27,585 bases of DNA from an uncultured Saprospiraceae bacterium (GCA_937894165.1 CALCSX010000209.1:1-27585), one strand, 5' to 3'. Shown: positions 1 to 7,833, counted from the first letter of the stretch. Notes: generated by a model not told the origin, from the sequence alone. Program-made: numbers and translations.

Positions 1-139
1 GCCCAACCCGAAGCCAACGCAGAACTCAGAACTCAAAACGAGCAAAGCGACAGAACGCCGAAGGCTAGAGCCAACCCAGAACTCAGAACGAGCCGAAGGC
101 GATAGAACGAGCAAAGCGACAGAACGAGCCGTAGGCTCC
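1..139 (+). repeat. AGAAC-type intergenic repeat array upstream of the HAD gene
   Basis: The stretch is built from short recurring modules: AGAACTCAGAAC, GAGCAAAGCGACAGAACG (at about 40-56 and 109-126), and GAGCCGAAGGCGATAGAACG. The same modules recur, inverted, just downstream of msrA (11180-11225) and, in related form, directly upstream of kdsB (1414-1495). No stop codon interrupts it in the frame of the following HAD gene, so it could be read through as an N-terminal extension. I read it as a dispersed non-coding repeat, not as protein-coding sequence. Confidence 0.75.
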
Positions 140-148
140 CCCTCTACC

Positions 149-745
149 CTCTTCTGGGATTTCGACGGAGTTCTCATGAATTCCAACCAGGTTCGCGATC
201 TTGGATTCGAAAAAGTCCTGGCTCAGTTCCCGCCTGACCAAGTAGCTCGGCTAATGGAGTTTCACCGGGCAAATGGTGGCTTATCCCGATATGTGAAATT
301 CAGATATTTCTTCGAAGTAGTGCGAGAAGCGGCTGTCAGTGAAGATGAGATCCAGAAATGGGCAAATAAATTTTCTATTATCATGAAGGATTTGTTGGTT
401 GACCCCTCATTATTAATAGAAGAAACCCTAGATTTTGTCAAAAGAAATTATACTAAATATGATATGTTCATCGTCTCCGGCTCAGACCAGACGGAACTGA
501 GATATCTTTGCAAGGAAATGGATATCGCTCAATACTTTAAAGGAATCCACGGCTCCCCAAAGCCCAAAAAATTATGGCTGGAGGAACTTCTCGATACACA
601 TCACTATTCACCTTCAAACTGTCTGATGATCGGTGATTCCATCAACGATTATGAAGCAGCCAAACACAATAATATTCCCTTTATGGCTTATAATAATGTT
701 GAATTGGAAGAATATTCGGATTTAGTGTTAGATTTTGGAATTTAG
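149..745 (+). CDS. HAD-superfamily hydrolase (phosphatase-like), start codon not identifiable
   Basis: This is a haloacid-dehalogenase-fold hydrolase, probably a phosphatase acting on a sugar phosphate. The reading frame shows motif I as FWDFDGVL at 152-175, motif II in IVSGSDQ, a lysine-bearing loop around HGSPKPKK, and motif III/IV as GDSINDYEAA. The first ATG (176) lies after motif I, so starting there would remove the catalytic aspartates. The frame upstream is open to the window edge, yet I find no ATG, GTG or TTG in it, because the repeat array at 1-139 runs up to the gene. The start given here is simply the first codon of the conserved core. The next gene is kdsB, which suggests surface-polysaccharide or Kdo metabolism. 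The real start may lie outside the window, use a rare codon, or be lost. Confidence 0.75.
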   Translation, partial: LFWDFDGVLMNSNQVRDLGFEKVLAQFPPDQVARLMEFHRANGGLSRYVKFRYFFEVVREAAVSEDEIQKWANKFSIIMKDLLVDPSLLIEETLDFVKRNYTKYDMFIVSGSDQTELRYLCKEMDIAQYFKGIHGSPKPKKLWLEELLDTHHYSPSNCLMIGDSINDYEAAKHNNIPFMAYNNVELEEYSDLVLDFGI

Positions 746-1512
746 GTTGGAGAAGTTCTGGGTTGAATCTGTTTGGCTTTGGAGTTGGAAATCTTGGGAA
801 TCGGAGCTACGGAAAAGAAGTTCTGAGTTCTAGGTTCTGGGTTGAGGAAAATTCTTGGATTTCGGAGTAGAATTTATAGAATTTTAGCACCATAAGAATT
901 AGCAACGATTTATTATAGAGTTATCTGCGGGCTGGAGTGCCTCTTCAGGGGGTTAGCGGGCGTGAAGAGCCTAGAAAAGAGTTCTAGGTTCTAGGTTCTG
1001 GGTTAGCGGAAATTCGAGGTTTTTGTGGTTGAATTCTTGGGGTCTTCGCATAGTTTTCGCTCGACTATGTTTCATTTTTTACCACAAAGACACCAAGGAT
1101 TTTCGCTCGACTATTTGGAGCACAAAGGACACAAAGAGTTTTCAATTGTATATACTATTGAACTAGAGCATATAATTTAGCTTGACAAAACAGTAAAGCA
1201 AAAAATTGCCGAAGAAGTCTAGCTAAAACACCACCGCCCTACTCCGTGACCTTTGTGAAGGCTACAGCTGGAAAAGAAAAAAGAAACTTTAATGCCGAAG
1301 TTTTAAACTAAGAAAATCACCAACACAGCCCTGCACTTTGTGTCTTTGTGGTTAAAAAACAAATGCCGCTGGCAACCATTGACGCTCTAAAGTCGCTCTC
1401 CGAACCGCTCAACAGCGAAGCGACAGAACAGCGAAGCGATAAAACAGCGCAGCGACAGAACGAGCGCAGCGACAGAACGAGCGCAGCGACAGAACTTAGA
1501 ACTAAAAAACAA
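746..1512. repeat. Gene-free repeat region between the HAD gene and kdsB
   Basis: No convincing gene is seen. In order it holds: GTTCT-type repeats (about 770-850 and 975-1010); a CTTCAGGGGGTTAG element (about 925-985); two pieces of the CACAAAGACACCAAGG-type repeat (about 1080-1105 and 1120-1140); an inverted piece of the same family ending GTGGTTAAAAAAC (about 1334-1360); and the 16-17 bp unit array that abuts kdsB. Apparent reading frames here translate these repeats, for example the peptide FLTTKTQ. Confidence 0.7.
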
Positions 1513-1516
1513 ATGC
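1353..1516 (+). repeat. Repeat array bounded by a 14-bp direct repeat containing the kdsB start
   Basis: TAAAAAACAAATGC occurs at 1353-1366 and again, identically, at 1503-1516, exactly 150 bp apart. The second copy carries the ATG of kdsB. Between the copies are five 16-bp units of the type AGCGCAGCGACAGAAC at 1414-1429, 1430-1445, 1446-1461, 1463-1478 and 1480-1495, followed by AGAACTTAGAAC-like sequence. The left copy is itself the end of a CTTTGTGTCTTTGTGGTT repeat. The arrangement resembles an insertion with a target duplication, or a segmental duplication of the start region. Confidence 0.7.
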
Positions 1517-2244
1517 ACTCAATAATAATCATCCCAGCCCGCATGAAATCAACCCGACTTCCCGGAAAACCCCTCGTGGATATTCTGGGAAAATCGATGA
1601 TTCAACGCACCTACGAACAATGTCTCAAAGCATTTCCGGCAGAAAGGATTTATGTGGCTACTGACAATGAAGAAATTGAAAAACACTGTCGCGAAAGAGA
1701 CATCCAAGTGATCATGACTTCAGAAGATTGCTTGACGGGTACAGATCGTGTTGCTGAAGTTGCTAATAAAATTCAAGCTGATTATTACATCAATGTACAA
1801 GGAGATGAGCCTCTTATCAACCCACAAGATATACTTGATGTGGAAAAAGCTTTACACGCTTCCCCAGGCTCCATCATCAACGGCTACGCTCCTATCCACG
1901 ATGCAGATATGTGGAAGAGTGCCAGCACCCCAAAGGTGGTAGTTCGGCAAGATGGAAAACTATTATATATGTCCCGCTCCCCTATTCCCGGCAACAAAAC
2001 CGGTGAATTCGAGAAAGGCTGGCGACAAATTTGCGTCTACGCCTACCCGAAAGTAGCCCTAGATGCCTTCGTTCAAGCCGGCAAAAAGACTGAAATCGAA
2101 GAAATTGAAGATCTGGAAATCCTCCGCTTCCTAGAAATGGGTTTCGAAGTTCAGATGGTACTTCTTTCTGATGAATCTATTGCAGTAGATCACCCTGAAG
2201 ATGTGGAAAAGGTGGTAGAGATGTTGAAGAGTTTTGGGTTCTGA
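1513..2244 (+). CDS. kdsB: 3-deoxy-manno-octulosonate cytidylyltransferase (CMP-Kdo synthetase)
   Basis: KdsB joins CTP and Kdo to give CMP-Kdo, the activated sugar for the inner core of lipopolysaccharide; it acts in the cytoplasm. The 243-residue product has the family layout: an N-terminal nucleotide-binding loop with PARMKSTRLPGKPL, then VATDNEEI, the TGTDRVAE segment, and the metal-binding NVQGDEPLI. Length matches the usual size of about 245-255 residues. The start at 1513 is preferred because the homologous part begins at MHSIIIIPAR. The frame continues upstream to a GTG at 1348, but that part translates repeat sequence. The stop codon TGA lies inside a GTTCTGAGTTCTGGGTT repeat, so repeats touch both ends of this gene. 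The preceding HAD gene may belong to the same sugar pathway. Confidence 0.95.
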   Translation: MHSIIIIPARMKSTRLPGKPLVDILGKSMIQRTYEQCLKAFPAERIYVATDNEEIEKHCRERDIQVIMTSEDCLTGTDRVAEVANKIQADYYINVQGDEPLINPQDILDVEKALHASPGSIINGYAPIHDADMWKSASTPKVVVRQDGKLLYMSRSPIPGNKTGEFEKGWRQICVYAYPKVALDAFVQAGKKTEIEEIEDLEILRFLEMGFEVQMVLLSDESIAVDHPEDVEKVVEMLKSFGF

Positions 2245-2660
2245 GTTCTGGGTTATAGACTCTTTATATTTTACTCCTTGGGCGGCGGTGCCTCTCTTTA
2301 GGGGGTTAGGGGGCTGTTGAGCCTTGAAAAGAGTTCGGGGTTCTGGGTTCAGGGTTCTGGGTTGAGTATATTCTTGGCATATGTCTTAGAATTCATGGGA
2401 CTTAGATCTTCGGGAGAGCAGTTCTAAGTTCTGGGTTAAGGAAAGTTTATAGGGTTTATATGGTTTATGAGGTTATATTCATTGTTCCAATAAACAATGA
2501 AATGATAAACAGCTAGGCGATAAACAGTGTATGGTTCTGGGTTGATAATGTTCTTGGCTTTTGGAATGGATGGTCGGGATTTTTATAGATTACGCTCATT
2601 CTCATGACGAAACGGGTTTACGTGGTGAACTCATAAATGATAAATCCATTCAAAATGGAA

Positions 2661-2800
2661 TATGAAGCCCCGAAGGGGAGAAATATCATAGAGGTGGGTG
2701 AAGCCCACCGTTTCAAGTGTAGATGGCAACCAGCCCTGAAAGGGCGAAATAATCATTCTCATATTTAGCGTTCATCATATTCAACATTACATTCATTTAA
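2661..2800 (+). repeat. Two-hairpin repeat cluster, copy A
   Basis: The unit at 2665-2710 has a CCCCGAAGGGG hairpin, the linker GAAATATCATAGAG, and a GGTGGGTGAAGCCCACC hairpin (6-bp perfect stem). A partial unit CAGCCCTGAAAGGGCGAAATAATC follows at 2731-2754, and then an AT-rich tail with ATTCAACATTA. The tail also matches copy B (about 3370-3421), so homology extends beyond the hairpins. Confidence 0.75.
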
Positions 2801-2840
2801 AAATGCTCTAGTAGACTCATTCTGAAAATCGTGTTTTTGG

Positions 2841-2953
2841 AACGGGCTGTACCCATTCCATCGTTATTACACCCTTTCAGGGCTGGTAAATGTTTTATGG
2901 AAAGTGAATGGGCTCCACCCATTCCTTAGATATTTCGCCCTTTCAGGGCTGAA
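2841..2953 (-). repeat. Two tandem inverted copies of the two-hairpin unit
   Basis: Two units in opposite orientation to copies A and B. One, at about 2841-2893, has GGGCTGTACCC then CCCTTTCAGGG; the other, at 2906-2953, has GAATGGGCTCCACCCATTC (7-bp arms) then TATTTCGCCCTTTCAGGG. They lie about 65 bp apart and keep the same hairpin, linker, hairpin layout. Confidence 0.65.
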
Positions 2954-3203
2954 TGGTGTGTTATTGTTTGTTTTTGAAGTATTAGGGATCCAGAAAGAGG
3001 ATTTGTCTTATGTTGATGAAAATAACTTTTGACGATCCAAATAATAGAAATTAGTCTGAGGGAGCACATTTACAAACTTGCGCCAGCATTGGTGTAGGAA
3101 AACATAAGCATAAGGGTTAATGGAAATTAAGGATTTTCATTAAGGTATCATTAATCGTATGATTTTTCATATTAAATTATAAATCTAATTCAATTGGACT
3201 ACT

Positions 3204-3415
3204 AAGCCCCGAAGGGGAGAAATAACATAGAGGTGGGTGAAGCCCACCGTTTTACGAAATTTAGATAACCAGGCCTGAAAGGTCGTAATAACATAGAGGT
3301 GGATAAAGCCCACCGCCACCGTTTCAAGGAATTTGACAACCAGCCCTAAATGGGCGAAATAATCATTCCCGGAGGTATTGTTTATCAAATTCAACATTAG
3401 ATTCTTTTAAGAATA
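3204..3415 (+). repeat. Two-hairpin repeat cluster, copy B
   Basis: Complete units at 3204-3249 and 3270-3319, then a partial unit at 3341-3364. The first repeats copy A almost exactly through the hairpin, linker and second hairpin. The linker reads GAAATAACATAGAG in the first and GTAATAACATAGAG in the second. The tail with ATTCAACATTAGATTC parallels the tail of copy A. Confidence 0.75.
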
Positions 3416-3458
3416 CGCTAGATTATTATTGATAGCTAAAGGCTAATAAGCCGCATTT

Positions 3459-3953
3459 TTAAAACTTTATAGCCAAAAAGACCGGGGCAACAAAAAAGTT
3501 TTCAAAGTCATAAGAAGCTGTGTATCTCACCTGCATTCCTGCCTCTACTTCTATACGCGAATTCAATTTAACATTTACACCGACATAAGGAATGATATTA
3601 TAGTAAAAGTCAAGAAATTCAATCACATCTACGGTGTAGAAAGCCCCTCCCATTCCAACTTGCAGTCCAAAAAGTGGACTGACTTTTCCTCTGTCCAAAA
3701 TCCTATGAATATCAAAGGCGGGACCTAAAGTAGCAAAGTTTGTGCCGACATCTAACCTAAATCCCAATCCCATTTCCCATGTGGAATCATCAACTTTCTT
3801 AATATTCCAAAAATTTCCAACTCCAGTCATACCTAAAGTTGTAATATCTGTTTTATGCTTCCATCTTAGGCTTTCTGCGCCGAAATCCTGAGAAAATATT
3901 CCATTTGAAAATAAAAATGTAGATAGACAAATAAGTAAAAGTAATTTTTTCAT
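3459..3953 (-). CDS. Small secreted outer-membrane beta-barrel-like protein, function unknown
   Basis: I do not recognise a named family. With the start at 3953 the product has 164 residues and begins MKKLLLLICLSTFLFS, a typical signal peptide, with probable cleavage after the FSQ near residue 21. The rest alternates hydrophobic and polar residues in strand-like stretches (WEMGLGFRLDVGTNF, PLFGLQVGMGGAFYTVD, IPYVGVNVKLNSRIEV), with many glycines and aromatics. It ends in a phenylalanine (AIKF), as many outer-membrane barrels do. The frame begins nine codons earlier at 3980, but that leaves a charged tail before the signal peptide. It diverges from the four-gene operon, with about 165 bp between the starts. 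Role unknown; a small 6- or 8-strand barrel is the best guess. Confidence 0.7.
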   Translation of the reverse strand: MKKLLLLICLSTFLFSNGIFSQDFGAESLRWKHKTDITTLGMTGVGNFWNIKKVDDSTWEMGLGFRLDVGTNFATLGPAFDIHRILDRGKVSPLFGLQVGMGGAFYTVDVIEFLDFYYNIIPYVGVNVKLNSRIEVEAGMQVRYTASYDFENFFVAPVFLAIKF

Positions 3954-4119
3954 ACAAATAATTTTTTCATGAATATACAAATAATATTGTAGTTGTGAAA
4001 AGATGGAAATAATTTTAAGATAAAATTAACTTCTTAGAAAAATGAAAATATTTTCAATCCGTTGCAACGAAATCAATATCTTTAGAGTATTAGGATTAGA
4101 GTGGGATTAAAAACGATAC

Positions 4120-5829
4120 ATGAAGTATTTATACAATTCAAATTTCCTTAAATATCAATTCTGTCTACTGGGCATAATTTTCTTATTCAGTTGTTCCCGG
4201 GAAGAAATTAATATTATTGAAGAAGAGGAAGAAATCATTTCATCGATTCGATATTTTCATGATAGTCACTATACGGGTAGAATTTATAGTTCCTCCGGTT
4301 CAATTATTCCGTTCCCAACTATTTCAATATCGGAAAATGAATTCGTTGGTGATATTAACGGAGGTTTCTTCAAAGCAAATTTAAAAACTGAAACTACCGG
4401 AAATTTAATTAAGATTGCCAAACCCGGATTTTTCGACCGATTCATCTATCAAACTATTGATGAAAATGCCATATTCAATGGTGAGATAATATTAGAAGCT
4501 AAAGAAGATAACTTCAACTTTTTCAATACTTCCGATAATACATTAGATGTCGATCAAAACATAAAAATCAATATACCTTCGAATAGCATTGGAGACAATA
4601 ACGGAAATGTATATCAAGGTCAGATTTCACTTTGCATACAATTAGAATCACCGGAACAGCCTGAAAATTATTTATTTCCTAGCCGGGTGCCGGTAATCTA
4701 TGACGGAGTAAAAACTTCAGATATACTTACAAATACCACTTACTTTCAGTTCAATTTCGAAAATGCTAACGGAGAGGCGCTTGAAATTTTGAATCCTATC
4801 GAGATAGAATTTTCTAATTCTTCACATGAAAATGAATTATTCAAACTAAATCAGTCCTACAACGCCTGGGAAAAAATTGAAAATACACAATGGAATGGCA
4901 ATGATCTTAAAATTTTCCTAAATAAGACCGGAGTCTATTCAATTGGAAGAGTCACGGAGTCCATTGAATATTCATTGACCTACAAGTTTGAGGAGACATC
5001 AATAAATACAGCATTTAAATTACAATTAGAAAATAATAATACCGGAGTAAAAGAAGAATTTTTCTTGCTTCAAGATGGGTTATGGAAGGGTAATTTAGAG
5101 AAAAATACGAATTATACGGCTACTTTAAAGTCAAACTGTTCTTCTACAATCTCAAAAAATAATTTTTCTACCGAAAATGGTACTAACTCAGTTATTTCAA
5201 TTCCCAAACAAGAGGCTTTTGTGAACTTATCTTACGATTTGTCCTATTGCCCGGAAATGGATTTTGATATTAACAAGATTCTTCAATTGCAAATAATTAC
5301 AGATCAAAAAATACTACATTTTTGGATTACAGATAGAACGGGAAATTTAAAACTGCCAAATTGTGGTAACATCAGGACAGTAAATTTATTACAAAATGAG
5401 CAATTACTTTACAATTCATTAATTAAACAAAGTGATTTCTTTGAACCATTACAACTTAGGCTTAAGACCATGAGTGTCTGTCCATTTGAATTAAATGGTC
5501 AAATGACTATCGATAAAACAACTAAATCATATAAATCAGACGATTTTTATATTTTAAGAGAGAATTCAAATTCTGATAATCTCACAATTACAGACATGTC
5601 AAATTTCATCATTGAAATAAAAAATGTTACGACAGCCGGAGAATACATGGTTGAAAATTTCGTGTTCAATGAACTTGATGATGCCTTTTGTCAGGGTGAG
5701 GATTGTTCAGAAATCAAAGTGAATATAACTAGTATTGGACAACAAGGTGATCCGGTAGAATTAAATATATCAGGAATTGTAAATGGAGCTAAAATTAAAG
5801 GCTTTTTCAATAACGAATTATACAGATAA
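4120..5829 (+). CDS. Large Bacteroidota lipoprotein, first gene of the sigma/barrel/T9SS operon
   Basis: The 569-residue product starts with a hydrophobic signal ending in LFSC, with the lipidated cysteine at residue 25. The acidic stretch SREEINIIEEEEE that follows resembles the export signal of surface-exposed Bacteroidota lipoproteins. After it comes a carboxypeptidase-regulatory-like beta-sandwich segment (about residues 45-125). A segment containing INIPSNSIGDNNGNVYQG follows (about 145-275), similar in style to beta-sandwich modules found in other Bacteroidota lipoproteins. The remainder is beta-rich and has several cysteines. No catalytic motif is visible. It lies 11 bp upstream of the ECF sigma gene and is probably co-transcribed. 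A surface binding or sensing role is inference. A weak promoter-like TATCTTTA lies at 4077-4084. Confidence 0.75.
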   Translation: MKYLYNSNFLKYQFCLLGIIFLFSCSREEINIIEEEEEIISSIRYFHDSHYTGRIYSSSGSIIPFPTISISENEFVGDINGGFFKANLKTETTGNLIKIAKPGFFDRFIYQTIDENAIFNGEIILEAKEDNFNFFNTSDNTLDVDQNIKINIPSNSIGDNNGNVYQGQISLCIQLESPEQPENYLFPSRVPVIYDGVKTSDILTNTTYFQFNFENANGEALEILNPIEIEFSNSSHENELFKLNQSYNAWEKIENTQWNGNDLKIFLNKTGVYSIGRVTESIEYSLTYKFEETSINTAFKLQLENNNTGVKEEFFLLQDGLWKGNLEKNTNYTATLKSNCSSTISKNNFSTENGTNSVISIPKQEAFVNLSYDLSYCPEMDFDINKILQLQIITDQKILHFWITDRTGNLKLPNCGNIRTVNLLQNEQLLYNSLIKQSDFFEPLQLRLKTMSVCPFELNGQMTIDKTTKSYKSDDFYILRENSNSDNLTITDMSNFIIEIKNVTTAGEYMVENFVFNELDDAFCQGEDCSEIKVNITSIGQQGDPVELNISGIVNGAKIKGFFNNELYR

Positions 5830-5840
5830 CAGTTATTTAA

Positions 5841-6398
5841 ATGCCAAAAACCGCTAAACTTATAAAACTTTGCCTAAAAGAGGATCGTGCAGCCCAAAAA
5901 GAAATGTTTGAATACTTGGCACCTATGCTTTTAGCTGTTTCAAAAAGATATTCACCTCAGCATTTAGATCCCTTGGACAATTTGCAGGATGGATTCATTA
6001 GGATCTTTAAAAATTTAGCAAGTTTTGATGAAGGAAAAGGATCATTTGAAGCTTGGACTAAAAGAATTATTATCAATTGTGCGATAACAAAACTTAATAA
6101 AAAATACGATGAAGTAGAATTACAAGACAAACATGAAAATCACTATTTCGAAGATGAAACGATTCTTGAACAGATTACCCTATCTGAGTTGCACAAAGTC
6201 ATAGAAAAATTACCCGACGGTATTAAACAAGTTTTTTGCTTGTATGAAATAGAGGGTTACAGTCATTCTGAAATAGGAAAAATGTTAGAAATTCAAGAGT
6301 CTACCTCTCGTTCCCAACTTTTTAGAAGTAAGAAAATGTTACAAAAAATGCTTGAGGCACAGTATGAAAAAAGAGCTAAGCACTCAAACTTGAAATAA
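5841..6398 (+). CDS. RNA polymerase sigma factor, ECF (sigma-70) family
   Basis: This 185-residue protein has the two ECF domains. Region 2 spans about residues 12-82, including LDNLQDGFIRIFKNLASFD and the GSFEAWTKRIIINC segment that contacts the -10 element. Region 4 spans about 114-172, with LPDGIKQVF, the helix-turn-helix GYSHSEIGKMLEIQESTSRS and RSKKMLQ. It should direct RNA polymerase to a dedicated promoter set, possibly including its own operon. It sits 11 bp after the lipoprotein gene and 8 bp before a gene for a single-pass membrane and beta-barrel protein, the usual position of an anti-sigma factor. No classical zinc-binding anti-sigma gene is present. Confidence 0.93.
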   Translation: MPKTAKLIKLCLKEDRAAQKEMFEYLAPMLLAVSKRYSPQHLDPLDNLQDGFIRIFKNLASFDEGKGSFEAWTKRIIINCAITKLNKKYDEVELQDKHENHYFEDETILEQITLSELHKVIEKLPDGIKQVFCLYEIEGYSHSEIGKMLEIQESTSRSQLFRSKKMLQKMLEAQYEKRAKHSNLK

Positions 6399-6406
6399 AT
6401 ATTGAA

Positions 6407-7819
6407 ATGAATAACAAAAATAATAATCCATTTAAAAAGCTGTCTGACCATAGGGAAGAAATGGATATCAACTCAGAGTGGCAGAAAACGCTGGCGCATT
6501 TAGAGGCTGACAAAAGAAAACGAAGAGGGTTTTTCTTTCTCCCTCTCTTATTTCTTGGCTTACTTCTATTATCAGTCTCGATTTTCTATTCAACCATTGC
6601 TTTTGAGGAAGTAAATGAGAATAATATCACAAATCAAGGTAACAACATTTTTTCAGATTCTAAAAGTGAAAATGTTGAAAAAATAAGAAAAGACTTGATA
6701 ATTATAACAGATGATTCACTTAATAAAAAGAGTGTTTTTACAAATCATTCAAATTCGAAAAATACAAGTCAGCGGCCAAATTCATCAATTTCCCGCAACA
6801 CTGAGCTTAATTCATCGACAATTAAAAATTTAAAGCAAGGACTTTCGAAAAGTTGGGAAGAACAAATCGAGAAAGAGATAGAGGGTTATGACAATTTTTC
6901 CCAAAAGAACAATGTCAAAGTTACCACTTCTGAGAATATACTCGACGAAATTAATTTATCACCTAACATTGGTTCGAATGCTACAGAAACTGGTCAAATT
7001 ATGATAAAGAGGTTATTAGATTCAATTTCACAATTATCAAGCAATCCATATTTTATTGATTGGGAGGATAAAAAGGAGAATATTTCACCTTCATCTATTA
7101 AAATGCCCAAATCTCACAAGTTTTCCATCGGAATTATCTCGGGATTTGGGAATTCTAATGTCAATTTTTCAAATAAAACAGCTGATCCATCTGAGCAAAT
7201 TAAGTTAAGAGAAAAATATGAAAAGCAATTAGAGTCTTTATCTGCTGAATTATCATTGACATATTCCATTAGGAAAAATTTATACATCTCCGGAGGTCTG
7301 GGTTATATGAGAATAAATGAAAAACTAGATTATTTTTCAAACTTAAAGTCTCGTAGTCTCAGCCTTGATGGCATTTCGGAAATTTACACGAATATTAATG
7401 GTGAAATCAAAACTGTAGAAGGAGGACTTATTAAAGAAACTTATACTACGTCCCGGCAAGTTAGATACAATAATTATCAAAGTTTCTCAATTCCTTTAAG
7501 AATGGGCTATGACTTTAGGACAGGTCGATGGAGTCCTTTTCTTGAGGCCGGTATAATGTTGCAAATGCTATCAAACTATAATGGCGGCATTATAAAATCG
7601 AATTCATATGTTGAAGATCTAGACGAAATAGGTGGACTTAATTCAAATGCAATTTGGTTAGATCTTCAAAGTGGTATAAAATATTCATTAAATTACACCT
7701 ATGATATTTCTTTAAGAATTAAACATAGTGCAAGTTTAAATTCAGTTTTCTCAAGCCAAGATTACGAGCAGAGGTATAACGTTTTTCAAATAGCAATAGG
7801 ATTTCGATCCAAAATTTAA
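6407..7819 (+). CDS. Membrane-anchored protein with C-terminal outer-membrane beta-barrel (putative anti-sigma/signal transducer)
   Basis: The 470-residue product has three visible parts. Residues 1-40 are hydrophilic and end in KRKRR, which suits a cytoplasmic N-terminus. Residues 41-62 form one hydrophobic helix (GFFFLPLLFLGLLLLSVSIF). Residues 65-235 are a low-complexity linker rich in Asn and Ser. From about residue 236 the sequence looks like an outer-membrane barrel: repeated amphipathic strands such as YISGGLGYMRI, FSIPLRMGYDF, WSPFLEAGIML and FQIAIGFRSKI. If the parts are as they seem, one chain would span the inner membrane, periplasm and outer membrane. The cytoplasmic segment could bind the sigma factor encoded 8 bp upstream; this is inferred from position. 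It has no classical anti-sigma motif. Confidence 0.7.
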   Translation: MNNKNNNPFKKLSDHREEMDINSEWQKTLAHLEADKRKRRGFFFLPLLFLGLLLLSVSIFYSTIAFEEVNENNITNQGNNIFSDSKSENVEKIRKDLIIITDDSLNKKSVFTNHSNSKNTSQRPNSSISRNTELNSSTIKNLKQGLSKSWEEQIEKEIEGYDNFSQKNNVKVTTSENILDEINLSPNIGSNATETGQIMIKRLLDSISQLSSNPYFIDWEDKKENISPSSIKMPKSHKFSIGIISGFGNSNVNFSNKTADPSEQIKLREKYEKQLESLSAELSLTYSIRKNLYISGGLGYMRINEKLDYFSNLKSRSLSLDGISEIYTNINGEIKTVEGGLIKETYTTSRQVRYNNYQSFSIPLRMGYDFRTGRWSPFLEAGIMLQMLSNYNGGIIKSNSYVEDLDEIGGLNSNAIWLDLQSGIKYSLNYTYDISLRIKHSASLNSVFSSQDYEQRYNVFQIAIGFRSKI

Positions 7820-7833
7820 TATAAATTCATCTT

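Larger units (their letters stand above)
2245..3458. repeat. 1.2-kb gene-free repeat region
   Basis: I see no gene here. From left to right: GTTCT-type repeats directly after the kdsB stop (2238-2256, 2333-2365, 2420-2440); a CTTTAGGGGGTTAGGGGGC element (about 2279-2330); an AT-rich stretch with a small inverted repeat near 2480-2500; and then two-hairpin repeat units from 2661 to about 3415. The minus-strand frame at 3185-3397 (peptides like GFTHLYVISPLRG) is only a translation of the hairpin units. Confidence 0.7.

Noticed and set aside
1414..1495. Five tandem 16-17 bp units, CRISPR-like at first sight
   Set aside because: The units are nearly contiguous with no spacers of their own, too short for CRISPR repeats, and no cas gene is present.
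1348..1512. N-terminal extension of KdsB from a GTG at 1348
   Set aside because: The extra 55 residues are repeat-coded (SEATEQRSDKTAQRQNER) and the family homology begins at residue 56.
1317..1544. Minus-strand reading frame opposite the kdsB start
   Set aside because: It translates the CACAAAGAC and AGCGACAGAAC repeats (FLTTKTQ, serine/arginine runs); it has no protein-like features.
3185..3397. Minus-strand frame of 70 residues with repeated GFTHLYVI peptides
   Set aside because: It is a translation of the two-hairpin repeat units.
2661..3415. Hairpin repeats as a CRISPR array
   Set aside because: Unit spacing is irregular, orientation changes, and the sequences between units are themselves related.
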